Assembly (NCBI GenBank): GCA_913057235.1
Contig: CAJXNI010000001.1
Span: 62,001-126,000 of the forward strand
Source of the DNA: an uncultured Bacteroidota bacterium
GTDB taxonomy: Bacteria; Bacteroidota; Bacteroidia; Flavobacteriales; Schleiferiaceae
DNA length: 64,000 bases
Reading direction: 5' to 3'
Under the pieces are notes generated by a model that saw only the letters and a list, made by a program, of their open reading frames with translations, had not been told where the DNA came from and searched no databases. Shown one piece after another: positions 53,018-62,833 of the stretch. The position numbers were made by a program, and so were the translations under genes. Numbering within the stretch: position 1 is the first letter of the stretch; every line of letters begins with the position of its first letter.

Positions 53018-54739
53018 CTAAAAAATTTGTACTACCGGGTAACGCCTATGCTCTTGCTCATAGTACGGGCTGTGCTGATAAATGAATTGAAGCACGGCAT
53101 ACGTATTCGTGGCTTTTTGCGGATGGGCTGCTTTCCATTCTTCTAAAGCCTTTTTTAGCGCAGCATCTTTGGCTACCAAAGCTCGCGCGGTTTCTTCAAA
53201 CACATAGGCCGAAAAATGCTCTTTTTGCTGAAAGATGATATCAAAGAAATTCCACCGTAAATAACTGTCTACTGCGGTAGGGGCCAATACCGCCATTAAA
53301 AAACGAATGTTTTCTTGTTGTGTAGATATCAAGAAATCTCCTTTTAAAAAAAGTCTTTGCTGTACTTTTTGCTCGGTTATTAAATTTTTAACGGGGTGTT
53401 TACCCTCGTAGGGGGAAGTGCTGAAATCTGCCTCAAGGCAATACGTGCTTAAAACCTCCATTACGGTGTCTTTAGGCAAGCGCTCCATTTCTATGTTTTG
53501 ATATTGCAAACGCTCCACCACTTGGCGGTAGGCTTGGGGTAGCACAAAGTATTTAGGAACCCGAGCAGAATCCTTGGCTTTGTAATTAGGGTAATAATCT
53601 ACCGGAAAGGTTCGGGGCTGGGTAGTATCATACCGCAGCACGCGGTAATCTCCCAGCGGGCTTTGCGCATAACGGTAAGCATATCCTTTAAAGTCTAGCA
53701 TTTGCTTTTGGGTAGAGTCAACCACCCATTGGGTGGCAAAAGATTTTTTAGTTGCGTCAAGCGCGAAAGCCTTTGCCCGAGCCTGTTTGATTTTTTCTCC
53801 TTGTTGGCTGCTGTACTCCGTTAAGGTCTCCAAAAATGCTAAAGTAGACTTTACCCGATCCGGATATGGCTTGAGCATGTGTGTTTCAGTGATAAAGCCC
53901 AAGGTGTTAAACAGGGCCGTGTAGCCACTGGCGTAGCGAGGCGTTTCCAGAAACGCTTGCATGCCCCAGTTGGGGGGCCGTCCAAACACATTTACATAGG
54001 GAGTCATTTCCCATTTTTTGTCTGCCATTTTCTGGTACAAAAAAGGCTCTAAGTCTTCACTTAACAATTTTGCCAGAGGCGCTGCCAATTTATCCCGTTG
54101 GGTGCTAATCAAAGTCATGGTGTACTGATAGTTAGCTCCGTTGCTGGTGTGGGTGTCTACAAAAATATGGGGCTGTAAGGCCTGAAAAAGCGCAAAAAAG
54201 CTTTTGGTATTTAAGGCTTCGGCCTTTACAAAATCACGATTAAGATCTAAATTTTGGGCGTTGCCTCTAAAGCCATGCTCTTGGGGTCCGTTCTGGTTGG
54301 CTCTGCTGTAGGCTCCCCGGTTTAAAGCTCCGCCTACGTTGTACACCGGAATAATAGCAATTAATTGATTTTCAGGCACTCCTTTTTCCAACATGCTTTG
54401 CGCCCAAAGAATAGAAGCATCAATGCCACAGCTTTCTCCGGGATGAATGCCATTGTTTACCAAGGTGACCAGCTTATCGCCTCTGAGCTGAGCCAGGGTT
54501 TGCTCTCCAAAAAAGGGTTGATTCTGAATTAAAAAAAGATGCAATGGCCGGCCGCTGTCGGTGGTTCCTACTTCCAGAAGTTGTGCATTGGTATAAATCT
54601 CATCAAGCGCCTGATAGGTTTCAATAATCTGGGCGTAGGTGAGCGTTTTATTTTCTAAATAGGGCAATCGCGTTTGCGCCCAAATAAAAGGCCCTGCTAA
54701 GAGTAGCAAGGCCCCGATGCTTTTAGAAATTCTCTTCAT
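53018..54739 (-). CDS. M14 zinc carboxypeptidase-like protein
   Basis: 573 residues with a signal peptide ('SIGALLLLAGPFIWAQ'). M14 metal site: His99 and Glu102 in 'NGIHPGESCGIDAS', third ligand His197 in 'FVDTHTSNG'; substrate Arg-type residue in 'NLDLNRDF'. The catalytic Glu is probably in 'GFITETHML'. The C-terminal ~250 residues have no recognised domain. A secreted or periplasmic peptidase that trims C-terminal residues. It follows a lipoprotein gene by 7 nt on the same strand. Confidence 0.88.
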   Translation of the reverse strand: MKRISKSIGALLLLAGPFIWAQTRLPYLENKTLTYAQIIETYQALDEIYTNAQLLEVGTTDSGRPLHLFLIQNQPFFGEQTLAQLRGDKLVTLVNNGIHPGESCGIDASILWAQSMLEKGVPENQLIAIIPVYNVGGALNRGAYSRANQNGPQEHGFRGNAQNLDLNRDFVKAEALNTKSFFALFQALQPHIFVDTHTSNGANYQYTMTLISTQRDKLAAPLAKLLSEDLEPFLYQKMADKKWEMTPYVNVFGRPPNWGMQAFLETPRYASGYTALFNTLGFITETHMLKPYPDRVKSTLAFLETLTEYSSQQGEKIKQARAKAFALDATKKSFATQWVVDSTQKQMLDFKGYAYRYAQSPLGDYRVLRYDTTQPRTFPVDYYPNYKAKDSARVPKYFVLPQAYRQVVERLQYQNIEMERLPKDTVMEVLSTYCLEADFSTSPYEGKHPVKNLITEQKVQQRLFLKGDFLISTQQENIRFLMAVLAPTAVDSYLRWNFFDIIFQQKEHFSAYVFEETARALVAKDAALKKALEEWKAAHPQKATNTYAVLQFIYQHSPYYEQEHRRYPVVQIF

Positions 54740-54746
54740 GTGCGTG

Positions 54747-55535
54747 CTAAGCTTCTTCTTCGGTTTTGGCCATTTCTTCCAAAACCCTGCGCTGCAATTC
54801 TGGATATTGGTCCATCACTTTCTTGTAATCGACTACGGTATCGCCCACAATATTTAAGGACTTGGTCTCTCCGCTGCCATGGCCTATGAGCTTGCCTCTA
54901 TCGTCATACACATAAATGTCTGTGTACAAACGGGCAGCTGCCTTTTTTCCCAAGGGGGCTACCTGGTCAATTACCACGCGTGTGTGACTAAAGGCCACTG
55001 CATTGGCCTCCAGGTTGCGTACCTGTTTACGGGCAATTGAACGCAGCCGCGGACTCTCATCAATAAACGTTTGCAATTGGCCATTGTCAAACTTAAAATT
55101 ATTCACCCCACCGGGGGCCACGTAAATGGTTTTAAAGGGAGTTGAACCTTTAATTTGCAAGGGTTCTTTTTCTTCATCGCGCAGATAGCGGTCATAGCCC
55201 TTGCGAGATTTTAATTCTTCACCCGCTATCACGTCCACACCCAATTGCATTTTCATTCCTTTTTCCAAAGACTGCGCATACTGCTCGGCTTTTTGGGCTA
55301 AAAGGTTGTTCAGCTCATCGGCCAAGGCATCTGTTTTCTTGTTAAACGTAGAGGCATCGGCTACCGGGGTTTGGGGCTGCTGAAAAGGGGAAACATACAC
55401 GGCCATTAAAGCAATGGTTTTAACTTCAGCATTATTCCCGTAAGGTACCGGGGCTGCTATACGCCAACTGCTGCATCCGCTTAAAGCGAAAAACAAAATT
55501 GAAACTAAAACAGTAGATCGTAGCGATTTATTCAT
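54747..55535 (-). CDS. Lipoprotein of unknown function
   Basis: 262 residues: signal peptide with lipobox 'ALSGCSSW'. The mature part begins with strands ('VKTIALMAVYVSPFQQPQ'), a helix ('ADELNNLLAQKAEQYAQSLE') and later strands ('KTIYVAPGGVNNFKF', 'AARLYTDIYVYDDRGKLIGH'). I see no catalytic motif and do not recognise the family. Its place 7 nt before an M14 peptidase gene and 51 nt after an SSS symporter gene suggests one transcript. Confidence 0.7.
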   Translation of the reverse strand: MNKSLRSTVLVSILFFALSGCSSWRIAAPVPYGNNAEVKTIALMAVYVSPFQQPQTPVADASTFNKKTDALADELNNLLAQKAEQYAQSLEKGMKMQLGVDVIAGEELKSRKGYDRYLRDEEKEPLQIKGSTPFKTIYVAPGGVNNFKFDNGQLQTFIDESPRLRSIARKQVRNLEANAVAFSHTRVVIDQVAPLGKKAAARLYTDIYVYDDRGKLIGHGSGETKSLNIVGDTVVDYKKVMDQYPELQRRVLEEMAKTEEEA

Positions 55536-55586
55536 GTAGTCATTTTTAGGGATTGGGCGCCTAAAATAGCAAATCCTAAAAAAGGG

Positions 55587-57371
55587 CTATAAAAAATCTG
55601 CGCGTTTCATACCCAAACGCATGAAAACAAAGCCCACCAGAGCGCCACCGGTCCAGCCAATGGCTAAACCATACTCTTGTAGAATAAAATAGCCCATGCT
55701 AAATAAAATACTGTAGGTGAGCAATACTCCGCTAAGCCAGCTTAAAAACAAATAGGGTAAATTTTGCTGCTCTTTGTTGGCTTTCGCCCGAAAGGGTTTC
55801 CACCAGCCGCCCGGTTTTATGCGCTCATAAAATGCACTCAAAACCTGTGTATCTGTGGGGCTTGTACTAAAAGTAACCACCAACCAAACTACCGTGGTAA
55901 AGGCTACGGTAAAAATGAAGCCACCATTTTGATCAAAAAAGTTTTGGGGCAAATAATCAGGCAAGACATAGTTGGCCAGCGCCAATGCCAATAGCGGAGC
56001 CAGGGTGGCACTCAGTTCACTCCAGGCGTTTATCCGCCACCAGTACCAGCGCAAGATCAGCACCATCCCCAATCCGGCCCCACTGGCAATTAAAAATTGA
56101 GCCGCCTCATCAATCATGGTAATCTGCGAGGTAGAAATCATAGCTATGCCCATAATCAACAAGGTGATTACCCGGCCCGCCTTTACGTAATGGCTTTCGC
56201 CCGAAGACGGTGTGCTGAATGTATGCGCAGGTTTTAAAAAGCGCTTGTACAAATCATTGGTGAGGTAGCTGCTGCCCCAGTTTAACTGGGTAGAAATGGT
56301 GCTCATATAAGCCGAAAGGAAACCCACCAAGAGCAGCCCTTTAATACCCACCGGCAAGTAATCACGCATGGCCAAAATAAATCCTTTACGACTTTCTTCC
56401 AAGGGTAAATCTGGATAGAGCACTAATGCGGCTAAACCCACAATTATCCAGGGCCAGGGACGCAAACAATAGTGGGCAATTTGAAAAAACAGACTGGAGT
56501 ACACAGCATTTTTTTCGTCTTTGGCGGCCATCATACGTTGGGAAATATAGCCTCCCCCTCCGGGCTCGTTACCGGGATACCAGCTGGCCCACCACTGTAA
56601 AACTATGTAAGAGAAAAAAGCGCCAGCAGTTAACGAAAAAGTACCTACGGCCACATCTGAGGCCCCACTTAATTCTGGTAAAAGGTTAAAGCGCCAAGCC
56701 GGCAATTGCGCTTTTAAACCACTCATGCCTCCTACTTCCGGAAGCTGTAAAACCACAATGGCCAGAATTACACTGCCGGCCATGGCAATAATAAATTGCA
56801 CAAAATCTGTAATGGCAATGCCCAGCAGCCCTGCTATGGCACTGTAAATGGCCACCAAAAGCATGGCGCCCATGGTGCACCAAAAGGCCACCTCATAGGG
56901 TATTTCAAAGAAAACTTCTAAAATAGACAGCAAGGCCGCGTTTACCCAGCCTATGATCACTACATTCATAAAAAGCCCCAAGTACACTGCCCGCACGCCT
57001 CTTAGCCATTGGGCCACTTTTCCGCTGTAGCGGATTTCCAATAATTCCAGCTCGGTGATAATTTCGGCTCTGCGCCATATGCGCGCAAAAAAGAAGGTGG
57101 TGAGCATACCGCCAATAAGCATGTTCCACCACAACCAGTTACCCGAGATACCATGCTGGGCAATCTTTTCGGTGACCCAAAGCGGAGTATCAGCCGCAAA
57201 GGTGGTAGCCACCATACTTACCCCAGCCAGGTACCATGGCATATTACGTCCGCCCAGAAAAAAGCCGGCCAAGCCCCCTCCCGCCTTTCCGCGGAAGCGA
57301 ATACCGATAAAGACAAAAAGGGCTAAAAAACCGAAGACAATAATCCAGTCTAAGGGTTGTAAGTACTGCAT
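55587..57371 (-). CDS. Sodium:solute symporter, second copy
   Basis: About 594 residues from the ATG at 57371; an upstream in-frame start at 57443 would add a basic leader overlapping the promoter of the divergent gene. Family features: 'FFLGGRNMPWYLAGVSMVAT', 'ADTPLWVTEKIAQHG', 'AYMSTISTQLNWGSSYLTND'. About 14 membrane spans. It differs from the 41.7-kb symporter and has no insert of that type. Substrate unknown. Divergent from the lipoprotein/methyltransferase genes with an 80-nt gap. Confidence 0.88.
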   Translation of the reverse strand: MQYLQPLDWIIVFGFLALFVFIGIRFRGKAGGGLAGFFLGGRNMPWYLAGVSMVATTFAADTPLWVTEKIAQHGISGNWLWWNMLIGGMLTTFFFARIWRRAEIITELELLEIRYSGKVAQWLRGVRAVYLGLFMNVVIIGWVNAALLSILEVFFEIPYEVAFWCTMGAMLLVAIYSAIAGLLGIAITDFVQFIIAMAGSVILAIVVLQLPEVGGMSGLKAQLPAWRFNLLPELSGASDVAVGTFSLTAGAFFSYIVLQWWASWYPGNEPGGGGYISQRMMAAKDEKNAVYSSLFFQIAHYCLRPWPWIIVGLAALVLYPDLPLEESRKGFILAMRDYLPVGIKGLLLVGFLSAYMSTISTQLNWGSSYLTNDLYKRFLKPAHTFSTPSSGESHYVKAGRVITLLIMGIAMISTSQITMIDEAAQFLIASGAGLGMVLILRWYWWRINAWSELSATLAPLLALALANYVLPDYLPQNFFDQNGGFIFTVAFTTVVWLVVTFSTSPTDTQVLSAFYERIKPGGWWKPFRAKANKEQQNLPYLFLSWLSGVLLTYSILFSMGYFILQEYGLAIGWTGGALVGFVFMRLGMKRADFL

Positions 57372-57403
57372 GCATTTGATTGAGGGGGTGAAAATAATTA
57401 AAG

Positions 57404-57438
57404 TTTGGTAGGGCCATTGCCGCTTCCTCTTACCTTTG
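57404..57438 (+). promoter_or_regulatory. Promoter of the 57.4-kb lipoprotein gene
   Basis: TTTG at 57404-57407 and TACCTTTG at 57431-57438, spacer 23 nt. The ATG at 57452 is 13 nt downstream. Confidence 0.5.
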
Positions 57439-57451
57439 TCCACAAAAAAAA

Positions 57452-57793
57452 ATGAATTACCAAAAATACTGGGGTCTTCTGCTGGTAGGCCTGGCTTGGG
57501 CCTGTAGCAGTGAGCCTGCCGCGGAAGAAGCTAAGTGGCCGCAATCTGAAGTTGTAGAAAGTGATTTGGGCTTTGGACCAGTCTATGGTGTTAAAGTGAT
57601 GGACTACAGCCCTAAAGCCACCGCCCGCAGCTATGCCTTGCAGTTAAGCCTTAGTGATAAAGTTTGGCTAGACACGCTTTATCTGGATTTAGGTGCCCAA
57701 GACACCGTAAGCAGTGAAGTATTTTTTGGCGATGCTGCAGCCAGCGCTGAAGCCCAACCCACTCACCGATTAGAAATTCTGAATGCTGAATAA
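57452..57793 (+). CDS. Small lipoprotein
   Basis: 113 residues: signal peptide with lipobox 'LAWACSSE', then a short acidic linker and a beta-rich region ('SYALQLSLSDKVWLDTLYLD'). No recognised family. The 3' end overlaps the methyltransferase gene by 11 nt, so translation of the two is probably coupled. Confidence 0.7.
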   Translation: MNYQKYWGLLLVGLAWACSSEPAAEEAKWPQSEVVESDLGFGPVYGVKVMDYSPKATARSYALQLSLSDKVWLDTLYLDLGAQDTVSSEVFFGDAAASAEAQPTHRLEILNAE

Positions 57794-58931
57794 CACCGAT
57801 CATCTTAACATTTTAGTAAAAACCCTTCCGGGACTGGAAACGGTTCTAGCCCGTGAAATCAAAGCACTGGGCGGTCGCCAGGTGCGCGAACGCAAACGCG
57901 CGGTTAGCTGCATGGGCGATTTGGGCTTTGTGTACAAAGCCAACCTTTGGCTGCGCACCGCCCTACGGGTTTTGGTGACGCTTGAGGAAACTAAAATCCG
58001 AAATGAAAAAGAGCTCTACAAAAAAGTGCTGGCCCTGCCCTGGGAGGATCTCTTTGAGGTACATAAAAGCATAGCCATTGATGCCACCGTTTTTTCACGG
58101 CAGTTTAAAAACAGTTTGTTTGTGGCCCAACGCACCAAAGACGCTATTGCAGACCGCTTTCGTGAAAAAGCCAACGGCCAAAGACCCAATGTAAATACTA
58201 CGCAGCCTGACATACGCATCAATATTCATTTAAATCAGGAGCGGCTCACCATTTCGCTAGACAGTTCGGGAGAGTCTTTGCATAAAAGAAATTACCGCCA
58301 GCGTGTAGACCGCGCCCCCATCAATGAAGTATTGGCGGCTGGCCTTATCGCTTTAAGCGGATGGGATAAAAAATCAGATTTTGTAGACCCCATGTGCGGC
58401 AGTGGGACCCTGCTAATTGAGGCTGCTTTTATGGCCTATAATCTACCGCCCAATGTATTCAGAAAAAGCTTCTGCTTTAGAAACTGGCGTAATTTTGATG
58501 ACGAGCTCTTTAACCTGATTTTTGAAAAAAGCCTGGAAAAGGAAACCACCTTTAACGGCAAAATTATTGGCTTTGATAGTGACAGGCGTGTGCTTAGTAA
58601 AGCGCGCCAGAATATTCGCAGAGCCTTAATGCAAGATCAGATTGAAGTGTACGAGGCAGACCTTACTCAATTTGACCAACAAGAGGTTTTACCGCCACAG
58701 GGTACCGCCATTTTCAATCCGCCCTATGATGTGAAGCTGAGCGCCAATGTAGAGGAACTGTACTACCAGATTAGTAACAGTCTTAAAGATAACTTTAAAG
58801 GCTACAACGTTTGGGTGTTTAGCGCAAGCGCTGAGGGCTTGAAAAAAATTCACCTGAAAGCCGACACTAAAATTCCTCTTATGAACGCCAAACTGGAAAG
58901 TTGGCTGGTGGGGTATACCATTTTTAAGTAA
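57783..58931 (+). CDS. THUMP-domain RNA methyltransferase (RlmL-like)
   Basis: 382 residues. N-terminal ferredoxin-like/THUMP region (~5-155: 'ILVKTLPGLETVLAREIKAL', 'FSRQFKNSLFVAQRTKDAI'), then the methyltransferase domain (~180-380) with SAM site 'DPMCGSGTLLIEAAFMAYN' and catalytic 'IFNPPYD' (NPPY). This is the N-terminal half of RlmL, which makes m2G2445 in 23S rRNA in other bacteria; the fused second domain of the E. coli protein is absent, as is usual in Bacteroidetes. Cytoplasmic. Confidence 0.9.
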   Translation: MLNNTDHLNILVKTLPGLETVLAREIKALGGRQVRERKRAVSCMGDLGFVYKANLWLRTALRVLVTLEETKIRNEKELYKKVLALPWEDLFEVHKSIAIDATVFSRQFKNSLFVAQRTKDAIADRFREKANGQRPNVNTTQPDIRINIHLNQERLTISLDSSGESLHKRNYRQRVDRAPINEVLAAGLIALSGWDKKSDFVDPMCGSGTLLIEAAFMAYNLPPNVFRKSFCFRNWRNFDDELFNLIFEKSLEKETTFNGKIIGFDSDRRVLSKARQNIRRALMQDQIEVYEADLTQFDQQEVLPPQGTAIFNPPYDVKLSANVEELYYQISNSLKDNFKGYNVWVFSASAEGLKKIHLKADTKIPLMNAKLESWLVGYTIFK

Positions 58932-58958
58932 GGTTGGAGCATTCAATGGTACTAGTCT

Positions 58959-59126
58959 ACCACCCCTAAGCCCTCCTAAACCAGGAGGGGAAAGGGTTCA
59001 GGCTAAATAGTCAGCTCAAAAATCAAAAGCCAGCAATTAACAGCGGTCCCTCTAACCTCCTTTCGCTTCGGCTTCACTCAGCATGGGATAAGGAGGGTCG
59101 CAAGCCGCAAGGCGTAGCGGGGTGGT
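58959..59126. repeat. MITE-like intergenic repeat with GC-rich inverted ends
   Basis: ACCACCCC at 58959-58966 and GGGGTGGT at 59119-59126 are exact inverted ends of a 168-bp element. Inside is a hairpin CCTCCTAAACCAGGAGG (58972-58988) and an arm pair CCTCCTT/AAGGAGG. It is GC-rich and clearly unlike its flanks. It ends ~80 bp before the copper ATPase start and may affect that gene's 5' region. Confidence 0.6.
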
Positions 59127-59196
59127 TCCTCCCCTCGCCAATCTGAAAACGGCTGCCTTAATGACCCAGGTTACGGATCAGCTGGACAGTCCTTTC

Positions 59197-59204
59197 TACC
59201 TTTG
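59197..59204 (+). promoter_or_regulatory. -7 box (TACCTTTG) of the copper ATPase gene
   Basis: Exact TAnnTTTG match with the ATG at 59209 after 4 nt. Transcription would begin at about the start codon, implying a leaderless message. This supports 59209 over the earlier in-frame starts at 59122 and 59161, which lie upstream of the box. Confidence 0.55.
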
Positions 59205-59208
59205 CCCT

Positions 59209-61410
59209 ATGATTCAGGAGCAATATCCGGTGCGCGGCATGACTTGTGCCAGCTGCGCCCAAAGCGTAGAAAAAGTACTGAGCGGAACTAAGGGAGTCCA
59301 AACGGCCGAAGTCAACTTTGCCAACCACAGCGTTTCCCTGAGCTACAATACAGAAGAAACATCGGCTGAAGCCTTGCAAAAGCAAGTGCAAAAGATTGGC
59401 TATAATCTAATCTTGAACGCTAAAAATAACCTGCAAGAACTGGAGGAGCAGGAAAAAAAGGAATTGCTGAAAACCCACAGAAGGTTTGTGGGCGCAGCAA
59501 GCTTGGCTTTACCTGTTTTTATTTTGGGCATGTTTTTCAGCGGTTGGCTCCCGGGTCGCTACATTTCAGCAGTGCTTACCGTACCTGTGCTTTTTTACTT
59601 TGGCGGGCACTTTTACCAAAGAGCCTGGCAGTTAGCGCTTAAGGGCCAAAGTAATATGGATACCCTCATTGCCCTGGGCACGGGAGTGGCTTTTTTCTTT
59701 AGCCTTTTCAATCTCTTTTTCCCGCAGTACTGGACCCAAAGAGGACTGGAAGCGCACGTTTACTTTGAAGCGGCCGCAGTGATTGTAGCCTTTATTTCAC
59801 TGGGTAAGTGGCTGGAAGAGCGCGCCAAAGTAGGCACTTCTGCGGCCTTAAAATCACTCATGGAGCTGCAACCTGATTTTGTTAAGGTGATTCAGGATGA
59901 AAAAGAAATTGAAATGCCCTTGGAAGACGTGCAACCCGAAATGGTGGTGATGGTGCGCCCGGGTGAAAAAATTCCTTTAGATGGTGAGGTAACCATCGGT
60001 CAATCCTATGTAGATGAAAGCACCATTAGCGGAGAGCCTGAGCCCAAAGCTAAAAAAGCGGGGGATCCGGTATTCGCGGGCACGCTTAACCAAAAGGGCG
60101 CCTTTCGATTTAAAGTTACCCGGGTGGGTAAAGAAACTACCTTGGGAAAAATTATAGAAACCGTACAAAAAGCACAGGGCAGCAAGGCTCCGGCTCAACG
60201 CCTGGCCGATAAAATCTCCAGCATTTTTGTGCCCACTGTGATCATCCTAGCCTTACTTACTTTTAGCGCTTGGTTCATTTGGGGTGGTGAAAATGCCTTG
60301 ACCATGGCCATGCTTACCGCAGTTTCGGTGCTGGTGGTGGCGTGCCCCTGCGCCTTGGGTTTGGCTACCCCTACCGCCATTATGGCCGGCATGGGCAAAG
60401 GCGCTAAAAATCATATTCTTATTCGCAACGCTGAGAGCCTGGAAAATGCTCAAAAAGTTGACTGGGTGCTGGTAGACAAAACCGGCACTCTAACCGAGGG
60501 AAAACCCTCACTGGTTAAAGAAGAATGGTTGGCTAATGCCGATGAGTGGCTGCCTTTGCTTTACGCGATGGAGCAACAGAGTGAACACCCCTTAGCACAG
60601 GCGCTTTTGAAAGGTTTGCAAAAACCCGCCACGCTACCAGATTTTGAAAACTTTGAGAGTCACACCGGATTGGGCATCAGCGTAAGCTACCAAGGTACCA
60701 AGGCAGGTGTGGGCAACCGGGCTTTATTGAAAAACGCAGGAGTACAACTAAGCCAAGAGCACACAGAAAAAGCCCAAGCCTGGGAAGCAGCGGGCCAAAC
60801 CGTTGTTTTTTACTACGCAGAAAAGCAACTATTGGCTCTTTTTGGAATAGCAGATGCGCTCAAAGAAGGATCGGCTGAAGCCATTGAAACCTTGCAAAAG
60901 GAGGGCTATAAGGTGGCCATGCTTACCGGAGACCACGCGTTAACTGCGCAAAATATAGCCCAGCAAGTGGGTATTCAAGAGGTGAAAGCAGGATTAATTC
61001 CTAGCGATAAAGGCCAAGAAGTAAAGCGACTCAAAGCGGCCGGGCAGCGCGTGGCCATGGTTGGTGATGGCGTAAATGACTCTGAAGCACTGGCTTTAGC
61101 CGATGTAAGCATCGCTATGAGCAAGGGCAGTGATGTGGCTTTAAACGTGGCCCAAATAACCTTAATGGGAGGCGATTTACGCAACTTGGTTAAGGCCTTT
61201 AGGCTTAGCAAAAGCACTGTGCGTACCATAAAACAGAATCTTTTTTGGGCCTTTTTTTACAACGTTTTAGCTATACCGGTGGCGGCTGGTTTGCTCTACC
61301 TCATTAATGAAAACTGGTTATTCAATCCTATGTGGGCAGGCGCTGCCATGGCTTTCAGTTCCCTAACCGTAGTGCTCAACAGCCTGCGTTTGAACCAACT
61401 TAAATTATAG
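59209..61410 (+). CDS. Copper-translocating P1B-type ATPase
   Basis: About 733 residues from 59209. An N-terminal heavy-metal domain has 'GMTCASC' (Cys13, Cys16). Then come membrane helices, the A domain 'STISGEPEP', the transmembrane metal motif 'CPCALG' (Cys379, Cys381), the phosphorylation site 'DKTGTLTEG' (Asp423), the 'SEHPLA' site, 'TGDHALTAQ' and the hinge 'GDGVNDSEAL'. All P1B-1 (Cu+) motifs are present. It exports Cu+ from the cytoplasm. A GC-rich repeat lies just upstream. It ends at a terminator shared with glyA. Confidence 0.95.
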   Translation: MIQEQYPVRGMTCASCAQSVEKVLSGTKGVQTAEVNFANHSVSLSYNTEETSAEALQKQVQKIGYNLILNAKNNLQELEEQEKKELLKTHRRFVGAASLALPVFILGMFFSGWLPGRYISAVLTVPVLFYFGGHFYQRAWQLALKGQSNMDTLIALGTGVAFFFSLFNLFFPQYWTQRGLEAHVYFEAAAVIVAFISLGKWLEERAKVGTSAALKSLMELQPDFVKVIQDEKEIEMPLEDVQPEMVVMVRPGEKIPLDGEVTIGQSYVDESTISGEPEPKAKKAGDPVFAGTLNQKGAFRFKVTRVGKETTLGKIIETVQKAQGSKAPAQRLADKISSIFVPTVIILALLTFSAWFIWGGENALTMAMLTAVSVLVVACPCALGLATPTAIMAGMGKGAKNHILIRNAESLENAQKVDWVLVDKTGTLTEGKPSLVKEEWLANADEWLPLLYAMEQQSEHPLAQALLKGLQKPATLPDFENFESHTGLGISVSYQGTKAGVGNRALLKNAGVQLSQEHTEKAQAWEAAGQTVVFYYAEKQLLALFGIADALKEGSAEAIETLQKEGYKVAMLTGDHALTAQNIAQQVGIQEVKAGLIPSDKGQEVKRLKAAGQRVAMVGDGVNDSEALALADVSIAMSKGSDVALNVAQITLMGGDLRNLVKAFRLSKSTVRTIKQNLFWAFFYNVLAIPVAAGLLYLINENWLFNPMWAGAAMAFSSLTVVLNSLRLNQLKL

Positions 61411-61426
61411 GCTAAAACCTGTGCGC

Positions 61427-61460
61427 AAAAAAAGGCCCTGAATAAACAGGGCCCTTTTTT
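61427..61460. terminator. Bidirectional terminator between the copper ATPase and glyA
   Basis: Stem GGCCCTG/CAGGGCC (61434-61440, 61447-61453) with a 6-nt loop; A7 at 61427-61433 on the left and T6 on the right. Confidence 0.85.
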
Positions 61461-61482
61461 AGTGGTGTGTAAGAGGTAAGAT

Positions 61483-62760
61483 CTAGCTGTAGGTGAAGAG
61501 TGGAAATTGATTCATTAAAAAATTGACTTGCTCTTTCACTTTAACCAGATTGGCGTCATCTTCAGGGTTTTGAATCACCGCGTCAATAAAATCAGCCACC
61601 TGCGCCATGTGCTCTTCTTTGAGCCCACGGGTGGTTATTGCTGGGGTACCCAAGCGAATACCGCTGGTTACAAAAGGCGATTTATCATCAAAAGGCACCA
61701 TGTTTTTATTCACGGTAATGTCTGCTTCGCCCAAGGCCTTTTCGGCTAGCTTACCGGTGATGTCTTTATTTCTAAGATCAATTAACATGGAATGATTGTC
61801 GGTGCCTCCCGATATAATGTGGTAGTCGCGCTCCACCAAAGCTTTGGCCAAACTGCGGGCGTTTTTTTGCACTTGTAAAATGTAATGCATAAAGTCATCT
61901 TCCAGGGCCTCCCCAAAAGCTACCGCCTTAGCGGCAATTACGTGCTCCAGCGGTCCGCCTTGCGTGCCCGGGAAAACAGCGGAATCTAGTAAACTGCTCA
62001 TCATCTTCACCTTGCCTTTAGGCGTTTTCAAGCCCCAGGGGTTTTCAAAATCCTGCCCCATTAAAATGATACCGCCCCTGGGCCCACGCAAAGTTTTGTG
62101 GGTAGTAGAAGTTACAATGTGACAATGAGGTAAAGGGTCGTTTAAAACGCCCTTGGCTATCAATCCGGCCGGGTGGGAAATATCGGCCAGTAATAAGGCA
62201 CCTACCTCATCGGCAATAGCCCTAAACTTGGCGTAATCCAGGTCTCGGCTGTAAGCCGAAAAACCACAGATCATTAAGTTGGGTTTTTCTTCACGCGCCT
62301 TCTCAGCTACCTTCTCGTAATCAATGCGGCCCGTTTCTTTTTCAACTCCGTAAAAAGAGGTTTTAAAATACTTCCCGCTAAAATTTACCGGTGATCCGTG
62401 CGTGAGGTGGCCTCCGTGGGAAAGATCAAAACCCATGATTTTATCTCCGGGCTTTAAACAGGCCAAAAATACGGCCGCATTGGCCTGGCTGCCACTGTGG
62501 GGCTGCACGTTGGCATACTCTGCACCAAACAAAGTCTTAGCCCTATCAATGGCCAATTGTTCTACTTGGTCTACCACTTCGCAGCCTCCGTAATACCGTT
62601 TACCGGGAAATCCTTCTGCGTATTTATTGGTTAAAACCGAGCCCATGGCTTGCATCACCTGTGGACTGGCAAAGTTTTCAGAGGCTATTAATTCAATCCC
62701 TTCGGTCTGCCGGGTTCTCTCTTCTTCAATAAGATTGAAAATGGCGCTGTCTTTTTGCAT
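61483..62760 (-). CDS. glyA: Serine hydroxymethyltransferase
   Basis: 425 residues, the full length for the family. '[20 protein letters not shown]' and '[18 protein letters not shown]' open the protein; the PLP-binding Lys is in '[12 protein letters not shown]'. '[13 protein letters not shown]' and 'SHGGHLTHG' complete the PLP and folate site. It makes glycine and 5,10-methylene-THF from serine. Cytoplasmic. Divergent from the fumarylacetoacetase gene, with 59 nt between starts. Confidence 0.97.
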   Translation of the reverse strand: MQKDSAIFNLIEEERTRQTEGIELIASENFASPQVMQAMGSVLTNKYAEGFPGKRYYGGCEVVDQVEQLAIDRAKTLFGAEYANVQPHSGSQANAAVFLACLKPGDKIMGFDLSHGGHLTHGSPVNFSGKYFKTSFYGVEKETGRIDYEKVAEKAREEKPNLMICGFSAYSRDLDYAKFRAIADEVGALLLADISHPAGLIAKGVLNDPLPHCHIVTSTTHKTLRGPRGGIILMGQDFENPWGLKTPKGKVKMMSSLLDSAVFPGTQGGPLEHVIAAKAVAFGEALEDDFMHYILQVQKNARSLAKALVERDYHIISGGTDNHSMLIDLRNKDITGKLAEKALGEADITVNKNMVPFDDKSPFVTSGIRLGTPAITTRGLKEEHMAQVADFIDAVIQNPEDDANLVKVKEQVNFLMNQFPLFTYS

Positions 62761-62803
62761 AAAGCTTATTTTGTGAGGCTTTGCCTTTATTTATAATATT
62801 GCT

Positions 62804-62833
62804 CAAAATTAAACAGAAAATGCTCACAGCAAA
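62804..62833 (-). promoter_or_regulatory. glyA promoter
   Basis: On the - strand, TAATTTTG (read from 62811 to 62804) is an exact -7 box, and TTTG (62833-62830) is a -33 box with an 18-nt spacer. The -33 box falls inside the start of the divergent fumarylacetoacetase gene. Confidence 0.5.

Noticed and set aside
57055-57411. 118-codon rightward open frame over the second SSS gene start
   Set aside because: Antisense to the strongly supported symporter gene; wording is a mirror of its hydrophobic helices.
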